A stretch of DNA of 64,000 bases from Crassaminicella profunda (lineage in GTDB: Bacteria > Bacillota > Clostridia > Peptostreptococcales > Thermotaleaceae). The notes under the pieces are model-generated. The model made no database searches. It saw nothing but the letters and a program-made list of their open reading frames with translations, and had not been told where the DNA came from. The position numbers and the translations under genes are program-made. Below, one piece after another: positions 7,335 to 16,077 of the stretch. The stretch is taken from positions 923,355-987,354 of the forward strand of contig NZ_CP082326.1 of NCBI RefSeq assembly GCF_019884785.1. The letters are read 5' to 3'. Positions within the stretch are counted from its first letter, which is position 1. Each line of letters begins with the position of its first letter.

Positions 7335-9267
7335 ATTTTAGTTCAAATAAGTTTCTTTTATAAATGGTATATAATTCGTTTAATTCATTCATTTTACTGC
7401 GCATTTCTAATTGAAGAGTAGAAACTGCTTTGTAATCTTTTGAATCAATAGCTTCTCTTATCTTTGTAAATAATGATTTTTTATTTAAGCTATCTTTCAT
7501 CAAATAATATCTTAAATAATTGATTTTTTCCCAATTGACTACGTCTAAATCTGTTACGAAATCACTTTCATGTAACTTTTTATAACTTCTTACAATATCC
7601 ATGTTTTCTGGGATGATTCGATTGTATAACTCAGTTGTCCATTGTGTTAAAGTAGCAACTTTGTAGGAATTGATGATTGCCTCATTAAAAATATTTCCTT
7701 GTAGTAAAACAGATTTCTTTTCAGAATGCTTATCGAAATTAGTTAAATTATCCCAAACAGTAGCAGGGGGTTTACTAAATAAAGTATTTCTCTCTTCTTC
7801 TGTGAAATCTTCGAATACATCTTCTTCACTTCTATAAGCTCTATCTTTTTCAAGATAGAAGGAATCTTCTCCAGCTTTTTTAGAAAGATCTATTGCCAGT
7901 TCTGAAGAAGTTTTATTGTTTTTTAAAACTGCTTCTATACCATCTAGCATTGCTTGATAAACAGAAGCAAAAACTAAGTAGGTGTTACTTGTAGGATTTG
8001 GAGATCTTAGTTCGAATCTTGTAGCCATTGGTTTTGCTATATCTCGTATAAGACCGACTAAAACAGTTCTATTACGTGAAAGGGACGAAGCCGAATGGCC
8101 AATAGAACATACGGTACAAATAGGTGCTTCAAAACCTGGTTTTAAACGGTTAAATCCATCATTAGTAGCAGTAACAAATGGATTGACTACTTCATAATTT
8201 TTAAGTAGTCCCATAAGGGCACCAAAACCAATAGGATTCATATAATCTTTTTTCATATCTTTTGGAGCAAAAAGATTTTTCATTTTTCCATTTTTTAGTT
8301 TTAAGGCGACACCAACATGATGATGTTCTCCATTTCCAGCAACTCCTTCAACAGGTTTTGCCATTAAAGTAACTTCTAGACCATTATTCATAAATGTATC
8401 TTTTACTACATCTTGTGCAATTAATTCATTATCAGCACATTGAAGTGCAGTACTGTATTTCCAATCTATTTCTAATTGTTCCATAATGTGATCGAAGTTT
8501 CCGTTTCCTGTAAGTCTTGCTTTTACCCCTCCAACTTCTTTATGACCCATTTCTGATTCAAGTCCATATTGATCAAGTGTTAAAAGAGCTTGTTCCATTG
8601 CTGTACGAACAGGACCTACAGTTCTTTTCCAATATTGTTCTTTTAATACTTGTGAAGTAGAAAGCTGCTCAATATCTGCTTTGTCATCTGGCGTTTTTAC
8701 CCAAAACTCAAGTTCTGTTGCAGCAGTTAAAACCACTTCATCAATATCATCGATTGAGTTTATGCCTAAATCTTCTAAGACATAAGGATATTCTTTTAAA
8801 AGACTTAGTATTTGGTTTTTAAAATGTTTTACTGCATTTAATAAAATGGAACGAGAGTCAACTTTTACGTTGTTATGAATAAGGAAAGAAGGAATTCTAA
8901 GGGTTCCTACTGGAAGGTCAGTCTGTGCATCATAGTGATCAAAATTATAGTCAACGAACCAGTTCACTGATTTGTCAGGAATCAAATCAACTTGTGCATT
9001 GTTCAAAGTAGCAATTTCAGGTAGAACTACACTAGAACCGTCTGTTTGAACACCACAAGCTAAAAAGTTATCAATGTCATTTAGAAAAAGATCTACAGGA
9101 ATTTTTTCATCCGTATCATTTCCACCTAAGTCAACACCTACTAGTGATACAAATTTGATTTCAGGATGTTTTTTTAATGTTGAAGTGATTGTTTCTGGAG
9201 AATGGTGTGAAGCAGGAAGAAGAAATAATAAATTACCGATTTTAGAAGATAAAGTATCTTTTGACAT
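7333..9267 (-). CDS. glutamine synthetase, long clostridial form
   Basis: 644 aa, much longer than the 440-470 aa of type I enzymes. The catalytic core is recognisable: ELEFWV in the glutamate-loop region, the metal-ligand stretch SEMGHKEVGGVKARL, GNGEHHHVGV in place of the usual NGSGMH histidine loop, FVTATNDGFNRLKPGFEAP, and RDIAKPMATRFELRSPNPTSN with the ATP/phosphate Arg residues. About 170 extra C-terminal residues are largely helical and charged. The ATG at 9267 follows AGGGGTG. The expected reaction is glutamate + NH3 + ATP to glutamine. It stands alone without a GlnR or amt neighbour. A specialised gamma-glutamyl ligase role cannot be excluded. Confidence 0.85.
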   Translation of the reverse strand: MSKDTLSSKIGNLLFLLPASHHSPETITSTLKKHPEIKFVSLVGVDLGGNDTDEKIPVDLFLNDIDNFLACGVQTDGSSVVLPEIATLNNAQVDLIPDKSVNWFVDYNFDHYDAQTDLPVGTLRIPSFLIHNNVKVDSRSILLNAVKHFKNQILSLLKEYPYVLEDLGINSIDDIDEVVLTAATELEFWVKTPDDKADIEQLSTSQVLKEQYWKRTVGPVRTAMEQALLTLDQYGLESEMGHKEVGGVKARLTGNGNFDHIMEQLEIDWKYSTALQCADNELIAQDVVKDTFMNNGLEVTLMAKPVEGVAGNGEHHHVGVALKLKNGKMKNLFAPKDMKKDYMNPIGFGALMGLLKNYEVVNPFVTATNDGFNRLKPGFEAPICTVCSIGHSASSLSRNRTVLVGLIRDIAKPMATRFELRSPNPTSNTYLVFASVYQAMLDGIEAVLKNNKTSSELAIDLSKKAGEDSFYLEKDRAYRSEEDVFEDFTEEERNTLFSKPPATVWDNLTNFDKHSEKKSVLLQGNIFNEAIINSYKVATLTQWTTELYNRIIPENMDIVRSYKKLHESDFVTDLDVVNWEKINYLRYYLMKDSLNKKSLFTKIREAIDSKDYKAVSTLQLEMRSKMNELNELYTIYKRNLFELK

Positions 9268-9337
9268 ATTTTCACCCCTTATTGTAAATAGTTACTATAT
9301 CGGATAATTATAGCATAAATAGAATTTTTGTAAAGAA

Positions 9338-10408
9338 TCATTTGTTTTTCCATTTTGGGAAAAGTTCGACTTTTTGAAGGGTGATGAAGAAAATTAAAGA
9401 AATAGGTCCTAATATTAATCCTAAAATACCAAACAATTTTAATCCAATATACATAGACATAAGGGTTGCAAGAGGATAAAGACCTATTTGGCTACCCAAA
9501 ATTTTTGGTTCTAGTAATTGTCTAATGAGGATAATAATACCGTAGAGTAGCGTTAAGCTAAAAGCATCTTTATAAGATTTCATCAATAATTTCCAAAGGA
9601 TAAGGGGCACATACACACACCCTGTACCAAGGATTGGAAGAGCATCAATGATGCTAGCAAAAAATGCAATGAGTAAAGAATAGTCAATACCTATAGCTGT
9701 TAGACCTATTGTACTTTCAACGAAGGTGATCAACATTAAAATTAATTGGGCTTTTATATAGCCCATTAAGGCGAAAATTAAATTGTCTTTTAATAAGATA
9801 CTCTTTGAAAGTGCATTTGTAGGAAGTTGAGCTTTAATAAATTTTTTTATTTTGTGTTTATCTCTAGCCATAAAAAATGTGGAGAGGATCGTTACCATTA
9901 AAAATGTAAAAAAGCTTGGAATAGCTGAAATAAAAGATAATAAGGATGAAATAAATTTCCCTATGAGAGAGGTTAAACTTTGAAATACACCATTAATCCC
10001 ATTGATCATAGACTGGGCAATGTCAGGAGGTAATCCTATATATAGGTGTTCCATTTTTCTTACTAAATCGCTACTGTGAAGATATAATTTCTTTGGATAT
10101 TGAGAAAGTTCCATAGATAGATTGGTTAATTGTACAATGATGATGCCGCCAATGAGAGCCATAACTAAACCAATGAATAAAACAAAAAAAGATACAATGA
10201 GCAAGGTAGATAGATTTCGAGAAAGTTTTAAAACCCTACTTAAAAAATGAATAGGTGGCTCAAGGATCGTGGCCATGATCCAGCTTAAAATAAAAGGTAA
10301 AACATAGAATATAAGGGTTGTAGAGATAAAATATAGGCCTAAAACGATGAAACATAGAATCAATATTCTCGTTACAATAGGAAGATATTTTTCAAAAGAA
10401 TTATTCAT
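9338..10408 (-). CDS. ytvI: YtvI-like sporulation membrane protein (AI-2E/PerM transporter superfamily)
   Basis: 356 aa with seven to eight transmembrane helices. The central amphipathic region and the C-terminal family signatures are present: GIDYSLLIAFFASIIDALPILGTG, then LLEPKILGSQIGLYPLATLMSMYIGLKLFGILG. Length and the N-terminal arrangement match the sporulation integral membrane protein YtvI. The ATG has an AGAGGTG site. The gene lies between a glutamine synthetase and an iron-sulfur protein with no functional link visible. The substrate is unknown; the superfamily includes putative exporters and Na+/H+ antiporters. Confidence 0.82.
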   Translation of the reverse strand: MNNSFEKYLPIVTRILILCFIVLGLYFISTTLIFYVLPFILSWIMATILEPPIHFLSRVLKLSRNLSTLLIVSFFVLFIGLVMALIGGIIIVQLTNLSMELSQYPKKLYLHSSDLVRKMEHLYIGLPPDIAQSMINGINGVFQSLTSLIGKFISSLLSFISAIPSFFTFLMVTILSTFFMARDKHKIKKFIKAQLPTNALSKSILLKDNLIFALMGYIKAQLILMLITFVESTIGLTAIGIDYSLLIAFFASIIDALPILGTGCVYVPLILWKLLMKSYKDAFSLTLLYGIIILIRQLLEPKILGSQIGLYPLATLMSMYIGLKLFGILGLILGPISLIFFITLQKVELFPKWKNK

Positions 10409-10496
10409 ATCAACACCTCTGAATAAGTGGATATATAATTATATGCTTGAAAAAAATTCATATCACAGGTGACAAGTTGTATTTTACATAAAAAAA

Positions 10497-10520
10497 TAGG
10501 TGCATTTAAAATGACACCTA
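10497..10520 (-). terminator. terminator after the hydrogenase-like gene
   Basis: On the minus strand TAGGTGTCATT pairs with AATG-CACCTA (one bulged base), followed by a run of seven T. It overlaps the last codon of the upstream gene. Confidence 0.75.
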
Positions 10521-11798
10521 CTTATCTTTGTTGAGATTCTCTTTTTTAAAAAGTAAATTTTTCACTTTATCTCTAAATAAAATCATACAGTCATCTAAAT
10601 CTGAGTAGCCTAGAACGATATCTTCAGCAAGAGCTCTACAGGAAGGTGATCCGCAGGCGCCGCAGTCTAAATCTGGTAACATATCATAGACTTGATCGAT
10701 TTGTTCCATTTTCTTCATGGCTTCCATAATATTATCATCTAATTTACGGACATTTTTTGGATGGATTTTTTCTTGTAACATAAAATCCTTAAGTGTTTTT
10801 TCTAAATGAATTTCTTTATTTTTCATATATTTTTGCGAAAGTTTTCTAATTCTATTTCTTGCGATAAATGGATTTTCTACAGTAAGACATCCTCCCACAC
10901 AACCGTTGATGCAAGCTAGACATTCTACAAATTCGATGCCTTCTAATTTACCATTTTCAATTTCATCTAGTATTTTTATGACGTTTTCTATTCCATCTAC
11001 ACATAAATAGTTTTGTATACTTAAAGAATAGGTTTCCCCTCCAGCTCTAGCCCAACCTATAGCTTTTCCAGAATCATAAAAATCAGAGGCTTCATCTTGA
11101 AGGTCTTTTTTAAGATTTTTTTGAATGCAAGGATATACAGATTGTATAGAAATAACTCCATCCACATGGGAACTCGTATTCCCTAAAGGATTCTTAACGC
11201 TACTGATTTTTGCAGGACAAGGACTAATAAAGAAAATACCTATATCAGAAGGAGCAAGACCTGTTTTTTGAACGGATTTTTCCCTTGCAAGCATAGCTGC
11301 CACTTCCATAGGGGATTCAATAGGAACAATATGATCAATAAGACTTGGAAATCTAATTTGTATAAGTCTTACAACAACTGGACAAGATGATGAAATCAGT
11401 GGTAATTTAGAGGGGTTTTTTAATAATTCTCTTGTATAATTAGATACAATATCAGCTCCTCTAGATACTTCATAGACATCATCAAAGCCCAGTGCTTTTA
11501 ATGCAGATAAAATTTTTATAGGTTCTGTATTTTCATCAAACTGACCTAATAAAGTAGGTGCAGGAAGTGCTACTTTATATTTAAAATGATGGATATTTTC
11601 TAAAGGATCAGAAATACTGTTTTTTGCATGTTGTGGGCAAATTCGAATGCATTCACCACAATCAATACATCTTTCCTTGATAATTCTGGCTTTTCCATTT
11701 TTTACGCGAATTGCTTCTGTAGGGCATTTTTTAATACAATTGGTACAACCGATACATTTATCTTCTTCTAATATAACAGAGTGGAAATGTTCAGTCAT
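10518..11798 (-). CDS. [FeFe]-hydrogenase-like iron-sulfur protein with 4Fe-4S domains
   Basis: 426 aa. Two ferredoxin clusters lie at residues 15-55 (CIGCTNCIKKCP and CIDCGECIRICP). The hydrogenase large-subunit C-terminal fold follows. All four H-cluster cysteines appear to be present: C139 in SSSCP, C194 in SPCPAK, C296 and C300 in CLACINGCVGGC. The proton-transfer cysteine of catalytic enzymes (first Cys of TSCCP) is Ser here. The C-terminus has another Fe-S motif, CGACGSPSC (PF04060 type, near 380). This architecture resembles sensory or uncharacterised group C/D hydrogenase-like proteins rather than a main fermentative HydA. The gene is preceded 11 bases upstream by a DRTGG protein in the same operon. 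Whether it binds an H-cluster is inference. Confidence 0.85.
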   Translation of the reverse strand: MTEHFHSVILEEDKCIGCTNCIKKCPTEAIRVKNGKARIIKERCIDCGECIRICPQHAKNSISDPLENIHHFKYKVALPAPTLLGQFDENTEPIKILSALKALGFDDVYEVSRGADIVSNYTRELLKNPSKLPLISSSCPVVVRLIQIRFPSLIDHIVPIESPMEVAAMLAREKSVQKTGLAPSDIGIFFISPCPAKISSVKNPLGNTSSHVDGVISIQSVYPCIQKNLKKDLQDEASDFYDSGKAIGWARAGGETYSLSIQNYLCVDGIENVIKILDEIENGKLEGIEFVECLACINGCVGGCLTVENPFIARNRIRKLSQKYMKNKEIHLEKTLKDFMLQEKIHPKNVRKLDDNIMEAMKKMEQIDQVYDMLPDLDCGACGSPSCRALAEDIVLGYSDLDDCMILFRDKVKNLLFKKENLNKDK

Positions 11799-11809
11799 AT
11801 AATCACCCC

Positions 11810-12148
11810 TTAATCACATAAACCATGACTGTATAATAAGCCACAGCATTTGTATAATTTATAATCTGTACCCAGTAAGATAACTCCAGTGTTAGATGCA
11901 AGTTCAATCATTTCTTTAGATGGTTTTTTGCCTCGAACAAAAACAATCGCTTTAATATCTAGGATTTCAGCTGTTCTTATTACATGTGTATTGATAAGTC
12001 CTGTAAGTAGAATGGTATGATCTTTAGAATTAATTAAAACTTCGCTTAATAAATCAGAGGCCCTACAGAATTCAATGGAAATATCTAAATCGAAAGGATC
12101 TGTATAAGTTTTGGCTGAAAGAATAGAAATAATTTCTGATAGTTTCAA
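11810..12148 (-). CDS. DRTGG-domain protein
   Basis: 112 aa starting at TTG 12148, chosen because GGAGGTGG lies 5-6 bases upstream and no other start fits. The sequence matches the small stand-alone DRTGG-type domain found beside hydrogenase-related genes: SEIISILSAKTYTD at the start, a beta-alpha core with VLINSKDHTILLTGLINTHVIRTAEILDIKAIVF, then RGKKPSKEMIELASNTGVILLGTDY. DRTGG domains are presumed regulatory ligand-binding modules. It is the first gene of a two-gene operon with the [FeFe]-hydrogenase-like protein, supporting a redox-sensing unit. Confidence 0.75.
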   Translation of the reverse strand: MKLSEIISILSAKTYTDPFDLDISIEFCRASDLLSEVLINSKDHTILLTGLINTHVIRTAEILDIKAIVFVRGKKPSKEMIELASNTGVILLGTDYKLYKCCGLLYSHGLCD

Positions 12149-12275
12149 GTCACCACCTCCAATAAGACTATTATACTATAGGTTGATAACTTATAAAATG
12201 CTTTGGGAATAAGTTTATTATTTAACAATAATATGGAATGATTTTTAGAATAAGTGAAAAGGAAGTAATCCTATT

Positions 12276-12304
12276 TTGGAAAAATATGATATTATAAGTA
12301 TAAT
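12276..12304 (+). promoter_or_regulatory. sigma-A promoter for pepF
   Basis: TTGGAA and TATAAT are separated by 17 bases, about 100 bases before the M3 peptidase start. Confidence 0.6.
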
Positions 12305-12412
12305 ATAGGGTATATTATGAAATGATTTATTATATAGATAGCAAATAGAAGTATATATCTTAGAAGGATGGTGTATAGCTAGTTGATCTGGTCTTATAAA
12401 TGAAAGGAGGAT

Positions 12413-14239
12413 GTGGTTTTTCCACAAAATATTATGAATAAACCAAAACAAATTTCCAAAAGAAAAGAAATACCAGAAAAGTATAAATGGAAGCTAGAGA
12501 AGATGTATGAGCAGGATGAGCTTTGGGAAAAAGACATATTATATATAAAAGAAAAGGTCAAAGAAGTTGTAAAATATATTGGTAAATTAGGAGATTCGTC
12601 TCAAAATTTATTTGAATCATTGCAGCTACAGGATGAAATTTCATTAAAACTTGAGAATGTGTTTGTCTATGCAAGAATGAGAAAAGATGAAGATAATACA
12701 GTAAGCAAATACCAGGCTATGACAGATAAAGCCCAAGGATTAGCTGTAGAAGTACAAAGTACTTTATCTTTTATGATTCCTGAGATTACGAGTATTCCAG
12801 AGGAAAAAATAAGAACATTTTTAAATGAAAATGAAGATTTAAAAGTATATACTTTTTATTTAGAAGAAATTCTTCGACAAAAAGAACATATTCTATCCAA
12901 AGAAGAAGAACAAATTTTAGCTCAAATGGGTGAGTTAGCAGCTGCCCCACAAAGTATCTTTGGAATGATTAATAATGCAGATATAAAATTTCCTACCATT
13001 AAGGATGAAAATGGGGAAGAGATTGAAGTAACAAAAGGTAGATATGTAAAATTTTTAGAGAGCAGTGATCGAAGGGTACGAAAAGATGCTTTTAAAGCAC
13101 TTTATAGTGCTTATGAAAAACAAAAAAATACCATTGGATCTACTCTAAATTATAGTGTCAAGAAAGATGCTTTTTATGCTAGGATAAGAAAATACCCATC
13201 TGCTCTTCATGCATCATTAGATACAGATCACATTCCTGTAGAGGTGTATGATCATTTAATTGAAGCTGTGGAAGAACACCTAGATACAATGTATAAATAT
13301 GTGGCTCTTCGCAAAAAGGCATTAGGAGTAGAGAAGCTTCATATGTATGATTTATATACACCTATTGTAAAAGAAGTAGATATAAAAGTACCTTATGAAG
13401 AAGCAAAAGAAAAGGTCAAAGAAGGATTAAAGCCTTTAGGAGACGATTATATAGAAATTCTTGAAAAAGGATTTAATGAAGGCTGGATTGATGTATATGA
13501 AAATGAAGGGAAAACCAGTGGAGCCTATTCCTTTGGAACTTATACGAGTCCACCTTATGTACTGCTTAATCATCAGGATACGGTACATGATCTATTCACC
13601 ATTGCCCATGAAATGGGGCATTCGCTTCATTCCTATTATTCTCATGAGAATCAGCCCTATGTATATGGTGGATATACTATTTTTGTTGCAGAGGTTGCAT
13701 CAACTGTGAATGAAGCCTTACTTATGGAGCATTTACTTAAAAATAGTAAGGATCCTAATACAAAGATGTATCTGATGAACCATTATCTTGAACAGTTTAG
13801 AGGAACGGTTTACAGACAAACCATGTTTGCAAAATTTGAAAAAATCATCCATGAAAAGGCAGAAAAAGGGGAAGCTTTAACGCCAGAAGATCTTTGTGAA
13901 ATATATATGGATTTAAATAAAAAGTATTATGGACCAGATGTAGTGATTGATGATGAAATCAAGATGGAATGGGCAAGAATTCCACACTTTTATAATGCCT
14001 ATTATGTTTATAAGTATGCTACTGGATATTCTGCAGCCATTTCTTTATCACAAAAGATATTAAAAGAAGGAAAATCTGCTGTAGAGAATTATCTAAACTT
14101 CTTAAAGTCTGGAGGATCAGATTATCCAATCAATCTTTTAAAAGGAGCAGGGGTAGATATGACTACAACAGAGCCTATACATCATGCACTGAAGGTATTT
14201 GAAAAATTAGTTGATGAAATGGAAAATATGCTTTCATAA
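12413..14239 (+). CDS. pepF: oligoendopeptidase F, M3 family zinc peptidase
   Basis: Up to 608 aa, the usual PepF length. The catalytic zinc site is FTIAHEMGHSLHSYYS (HExxH), with the third ligand region in the downstream helix FVAEVASTVNEALLMEHLL. The N-terminal two thirds is the helical M3 scaffold (RLxYARMRKDEDNTVSKYQ type). The family's PHFYNAYYVYKYATGYSAA comes near residue 525. It is a cytoplasmic enzyme that trims short peptides. The start is uncertain. GTG 12413 is only two bases from AAAGGAGG, and the next in-frame ATG at 12434 is 23 bases from it; the GTG form is given here. Confidence 0.92.
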   Translation: MVFPQNIMNKPKQISKRKEIPEKYKWKLEKMYEQDELWEKDILYIKEKVKEVVKYIGKLGDSSQNLFESLQLQDEISLKLENVFVYARMRKDEDNTVSKYQAMTDKAQGLAVEVQSTLSFMIPEITSIPEEKIRTFLNENEDLKVYTFYLEEILRQKEHILSKEEEQILAQMGELAAAPQSIFGMINNADIKFPTIKDENGEEIEVTKGRYVKFLESSDRRVRKDAFKALYSAYEKQKNTIGSTLNYSVKKDAFYARIRKYPSALHASLDTDHIPVEVYDHLIEAVEEHLDTMYKYVALRKKALGVEKLHMYDLYTPIVKEVDIKVPYEEAKEKVKEGLKPLGDDYIEILEKGFNEGWIDVYENEGKTSGAYSFGTYTSPPYVLLNHQDTVHDLFTIAHEMGHSLHSYYSHENQPYVYGGYTIFVAEVASTVNEALLMEHLLKNSKDPNTKMYLMNHYLEQFRGTVYRQTMFAKFEKIIHEKAEKGEALTPEDLCEIYMDLNKKYYGPDVVIDDEIKMEWARIPHFYNAYYVYKYATGYSAAISLSQKILKEGKSAVENYLNFLKSGGSDYPINLLKGAGVDMTTTEPIHHALKVFEKLVDEMENMLS

Positions 14240-14270
14240 AAGGGATGCTACAAATGTAGTATCCTTTTTA
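14238..14270 (+). terminator. terminator of pepF
   Basis: An imperfect stem AAAAGGGATGCTACA with TGTAGTATCCTTTTT (one G-T pair, loop AA) ends in five T. Confidence 0.8.
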
Positions 14271-14325
14271 TCTTACAAGGGGTATGTCCTTTAAGATAAA
14301 TGGTTAAAATGACTAAAAAACAGGA

Positions 14326-14355
14326 TTGACTCGAATATTTAATTTTTTCTATGCT
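14326..14355 (+). promoter_or_regulatory. possible promoter for the FHA-rodA-pbp operon
   Basis: TTGACT at 14326 and TATGCT at 14350 are 18 bases apart. A stronger TATAAT at 14367 lacks a good -35. The TTG of this -35 box is also the first possible start of the longer FHA frame, which argues for the downstream ATG. Confidence 0.35.
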
Positions 14356-14409
14356 ATTATTTTTTGTATAATAGTAGTAGAGCAGATGAAAAACTTGGCA
14401 GGTGATGGT

Positions 14410-14838
14410 ATGTTTAATTTATTATCTTTGATATTTCGATACATATTTATATTGATTATCTATTTGTTTATTTTAGGGATTATACGGCTTATCTATTTAG
14501 ATATTAAAAGCATGAGTGGTGTAATGGATCATTATCCATATTTAAAATTAATCAATAGAAAAGACCAGTTACCTTTTAAGATTAAAGAAGTTTATACATT
14601 AGACGATACAATGACTATTGGTAGAAAAAAGAGAAATGATGTGGTAATTAATGATCCATTTATTTCAAATGAGCATTTAAAAATAACTTTGGATGAGGGA
14701 GAATATTTTGTTGAAGATTTAGATAGCGCTAATGGAACCTATTTAAATGGAGATAGAATTATGGATATTATAAAGTTAAAAAATGGAGATCGTATTAAAT
14801 TTGGTCAAGCAGAATTTTTGTATGTAAGAAATGAGTAA
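14410..14838 (+). CDS. membrane-anchored FHA-domain protein
   Basis: 142 aa from ATG 14410 (AGGTGA upstream). The longer TTG version would start inside a promoter-like sequence. One N-terminal transmembrane helix (FRYIFILIIYLFILGIIRLIY) anchors a cytoplasmic FHA domain at about residues 55-140. The phosphothreonine-binding signature is complete: TIGRKKRNDVVINDPFIS, then EHLKI, DLDSANGTYLNGDRI and KLKNGDRIKFG. It heads an operon with a RodA/FtsW protein and a class B PBP. The same arrangement is known around actinobacterial rodA-pbpA and Ser/Thr kinases, suggesting phosphorylation-dependent recruitment of the cell-wall synthase. No kinase gene is in this window. Confidence 0.88.
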   Translation: MFNLLSLIFRYIFILIIYLFILGIIRLIYLDIKSMSGVMDHYPYLKLINRKDQLPFKIKEVYTLDDTMTIGRKKRNDVVINDPFISNEHLKITLDEGEYFVEDLDSANGTYLNGDRIMDIIKLKNGDRIKFGQAEFLYVRNE

Positions 14839-14850
14839 GGAGATGTAGTG

Positions 14851-16077
14851 ATGATCAAAAAGTTTTTCAGCTATAGAATGCCACAAAATTTAATATTTTT
14901 AATAGATATTTTAGCATTATTACTCCTTTATTTTTACAAAGATGGTTTTGATCAATTTATTTTGGTTTCTGGAATCCTATTGACTTTTATCATATATATA
15001 TCTAATTTTATGCTTCTTAAAACCTCTTCCGGAGATCATTACATATTTTTGATTATGACCATGCTTGTAAGCATTGGAATTATTATGATTTATCGAATTG
15101 ATCCTATGTTTGGATTTAGACAGATTACTTGGTTTGGGGTAGGGATTGCAACCTTTTTTTTATTTTATACAGTGATAAAAAACATACAAGGATGGGAAAA
15201 CTTTATAAAACTTTATGTAGGTCTTTCTTTGATTTTATTTTTATCAACTTTGGTTTTTGGGGCAAAAATTAAAGGGGCTACAAATTGGATCAAAATAGGA
15301 GGATTTACCTTTCAGCCTGCAGAAATTATAAAAATATTGTTTGTATTTTTTTTGGCTGCTTACTACAGCAGTAAAGAAAAAATAGGAAATACATACATTT
15401 TTTTAGGAATTGTATATAGTTATATTGGTTTCTTATTTATTCAAAGAGATTTGGGAACGGCAATGATTTTTTATTTTGTTTTTATGACTATATTTTATAT
15501 ATTTGAAGAAGATAGAAAATTAATTTATTATAATATAGCAGGAGCTGTAGTCATTGGAGTACTCAGTTATTTTTTAGTGAGTCATGTAAAAGTAAGAGTG
15601 ATTACATGGATTGATCCTTGGAGTTATATGGATACCAAAGGATATCAAATTACACAATCTCTATTTGCTATTGCATCAGGAGGATTTTTTGGCACAGGAA
15701 TAGGGCTTGGCCATCCTGAATTTATCCCTGAGGTCCATACAGATTTTATATTTTCAGCTATTTGTGAGGAAATGGGTATTTTTGGTGGCATTGGTGTAAT
15801 CATGTTGTTTTTTATTTTGGTGTATAGAGGATTTAAGATTGCCTTAGGGCAACACCATCAATTTTTTAAAATCATTGCTTTAGGAATGACAACTATGCTT
15901 GGATTTCAAGCTTTTATTATTATAGGGGGCGTAATAAAGATGATTCCATTAACAGGGGTAACATTACCTTTTGTTAGTTATGGTGGAAGTTCATTGGTAT
16001 CAAGTTTTGCAGCATTAGGAATTTTACAGGTAGCGTCTGAAGAGGTGGAATTTGAAGAGGAGGAACAAAATGGATAA
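14851..16077 (+). CDS. RodA/FtsW/SpoVE-family lipid II polymerase (SEDS)
   Basis: 408 aa from ATG 14851, eight bases after TAAGGAGA; the GTG three bases earlier is less well spaced. There are ten hydrophobic helices. Family motifs include GATNWIKIGGFTFQPAEIIK with the conserved Pro-Ala-Glu, FIQRDLGTAM, TDFIFSAICEEMGIFGGIG with the essential Asp-Phe-Ile region, and the C-terminal LPFVSYGGSSLVSSF. SEDS proteins are peptidoglycan glycosyltransferases that work with a partner class B PBP, and the next gene encodes one, overlapping by 8 bases. Elongation versus sporulation role cannot be separated by sequence reading. Confidence 0.92.
   Translation: MIKKFFSYRMPQNLIFLIDILALLLLYFYKDGFDQFILVSGILLTFIIYISNFMLLKTSSGDHYIFLIMTMLVSIGIIMIYRIDPMFGFRQITWFGVGIATFFLFYTVIKNIQGWENFIKLYVGLSLILFLSTLVFGAKIKGATNWIKIGGFTFQPAEIIKILFVFFLAAYYSSKEKIGNTYIFLGIVYSYIGFLFIQRDLGTAMIFYFVFMTIFYIFEEDRKLIYYNIAGAVVIGVLSYFLVSHVKVRVITWIDPWSYMDTKGYQITQSLFAIASGGFFGTGIGLGHPEFIPEVHTDFIFSAICEEMGIFGGIGVIMLFFILVYRGFKIALGQHHQFFKIIALGMTTMLGFQAFIIIGGVIKMIPLTGVTLPFVSYGGSSLVSSFAALGILQVASEEVEFEEEEQNG

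Noticed and set aside
12245-12451. 68-residue minus-strand frame before pepF
   Set aside because: It covers the pepF promoter and leader, lacks a binding site and has low-complexity composition.
14326-14409. Longer N-terminus for the FHA protein
   Set aside because: The TTG is part of a promoter-like TTGACT and no binding site precedes it.
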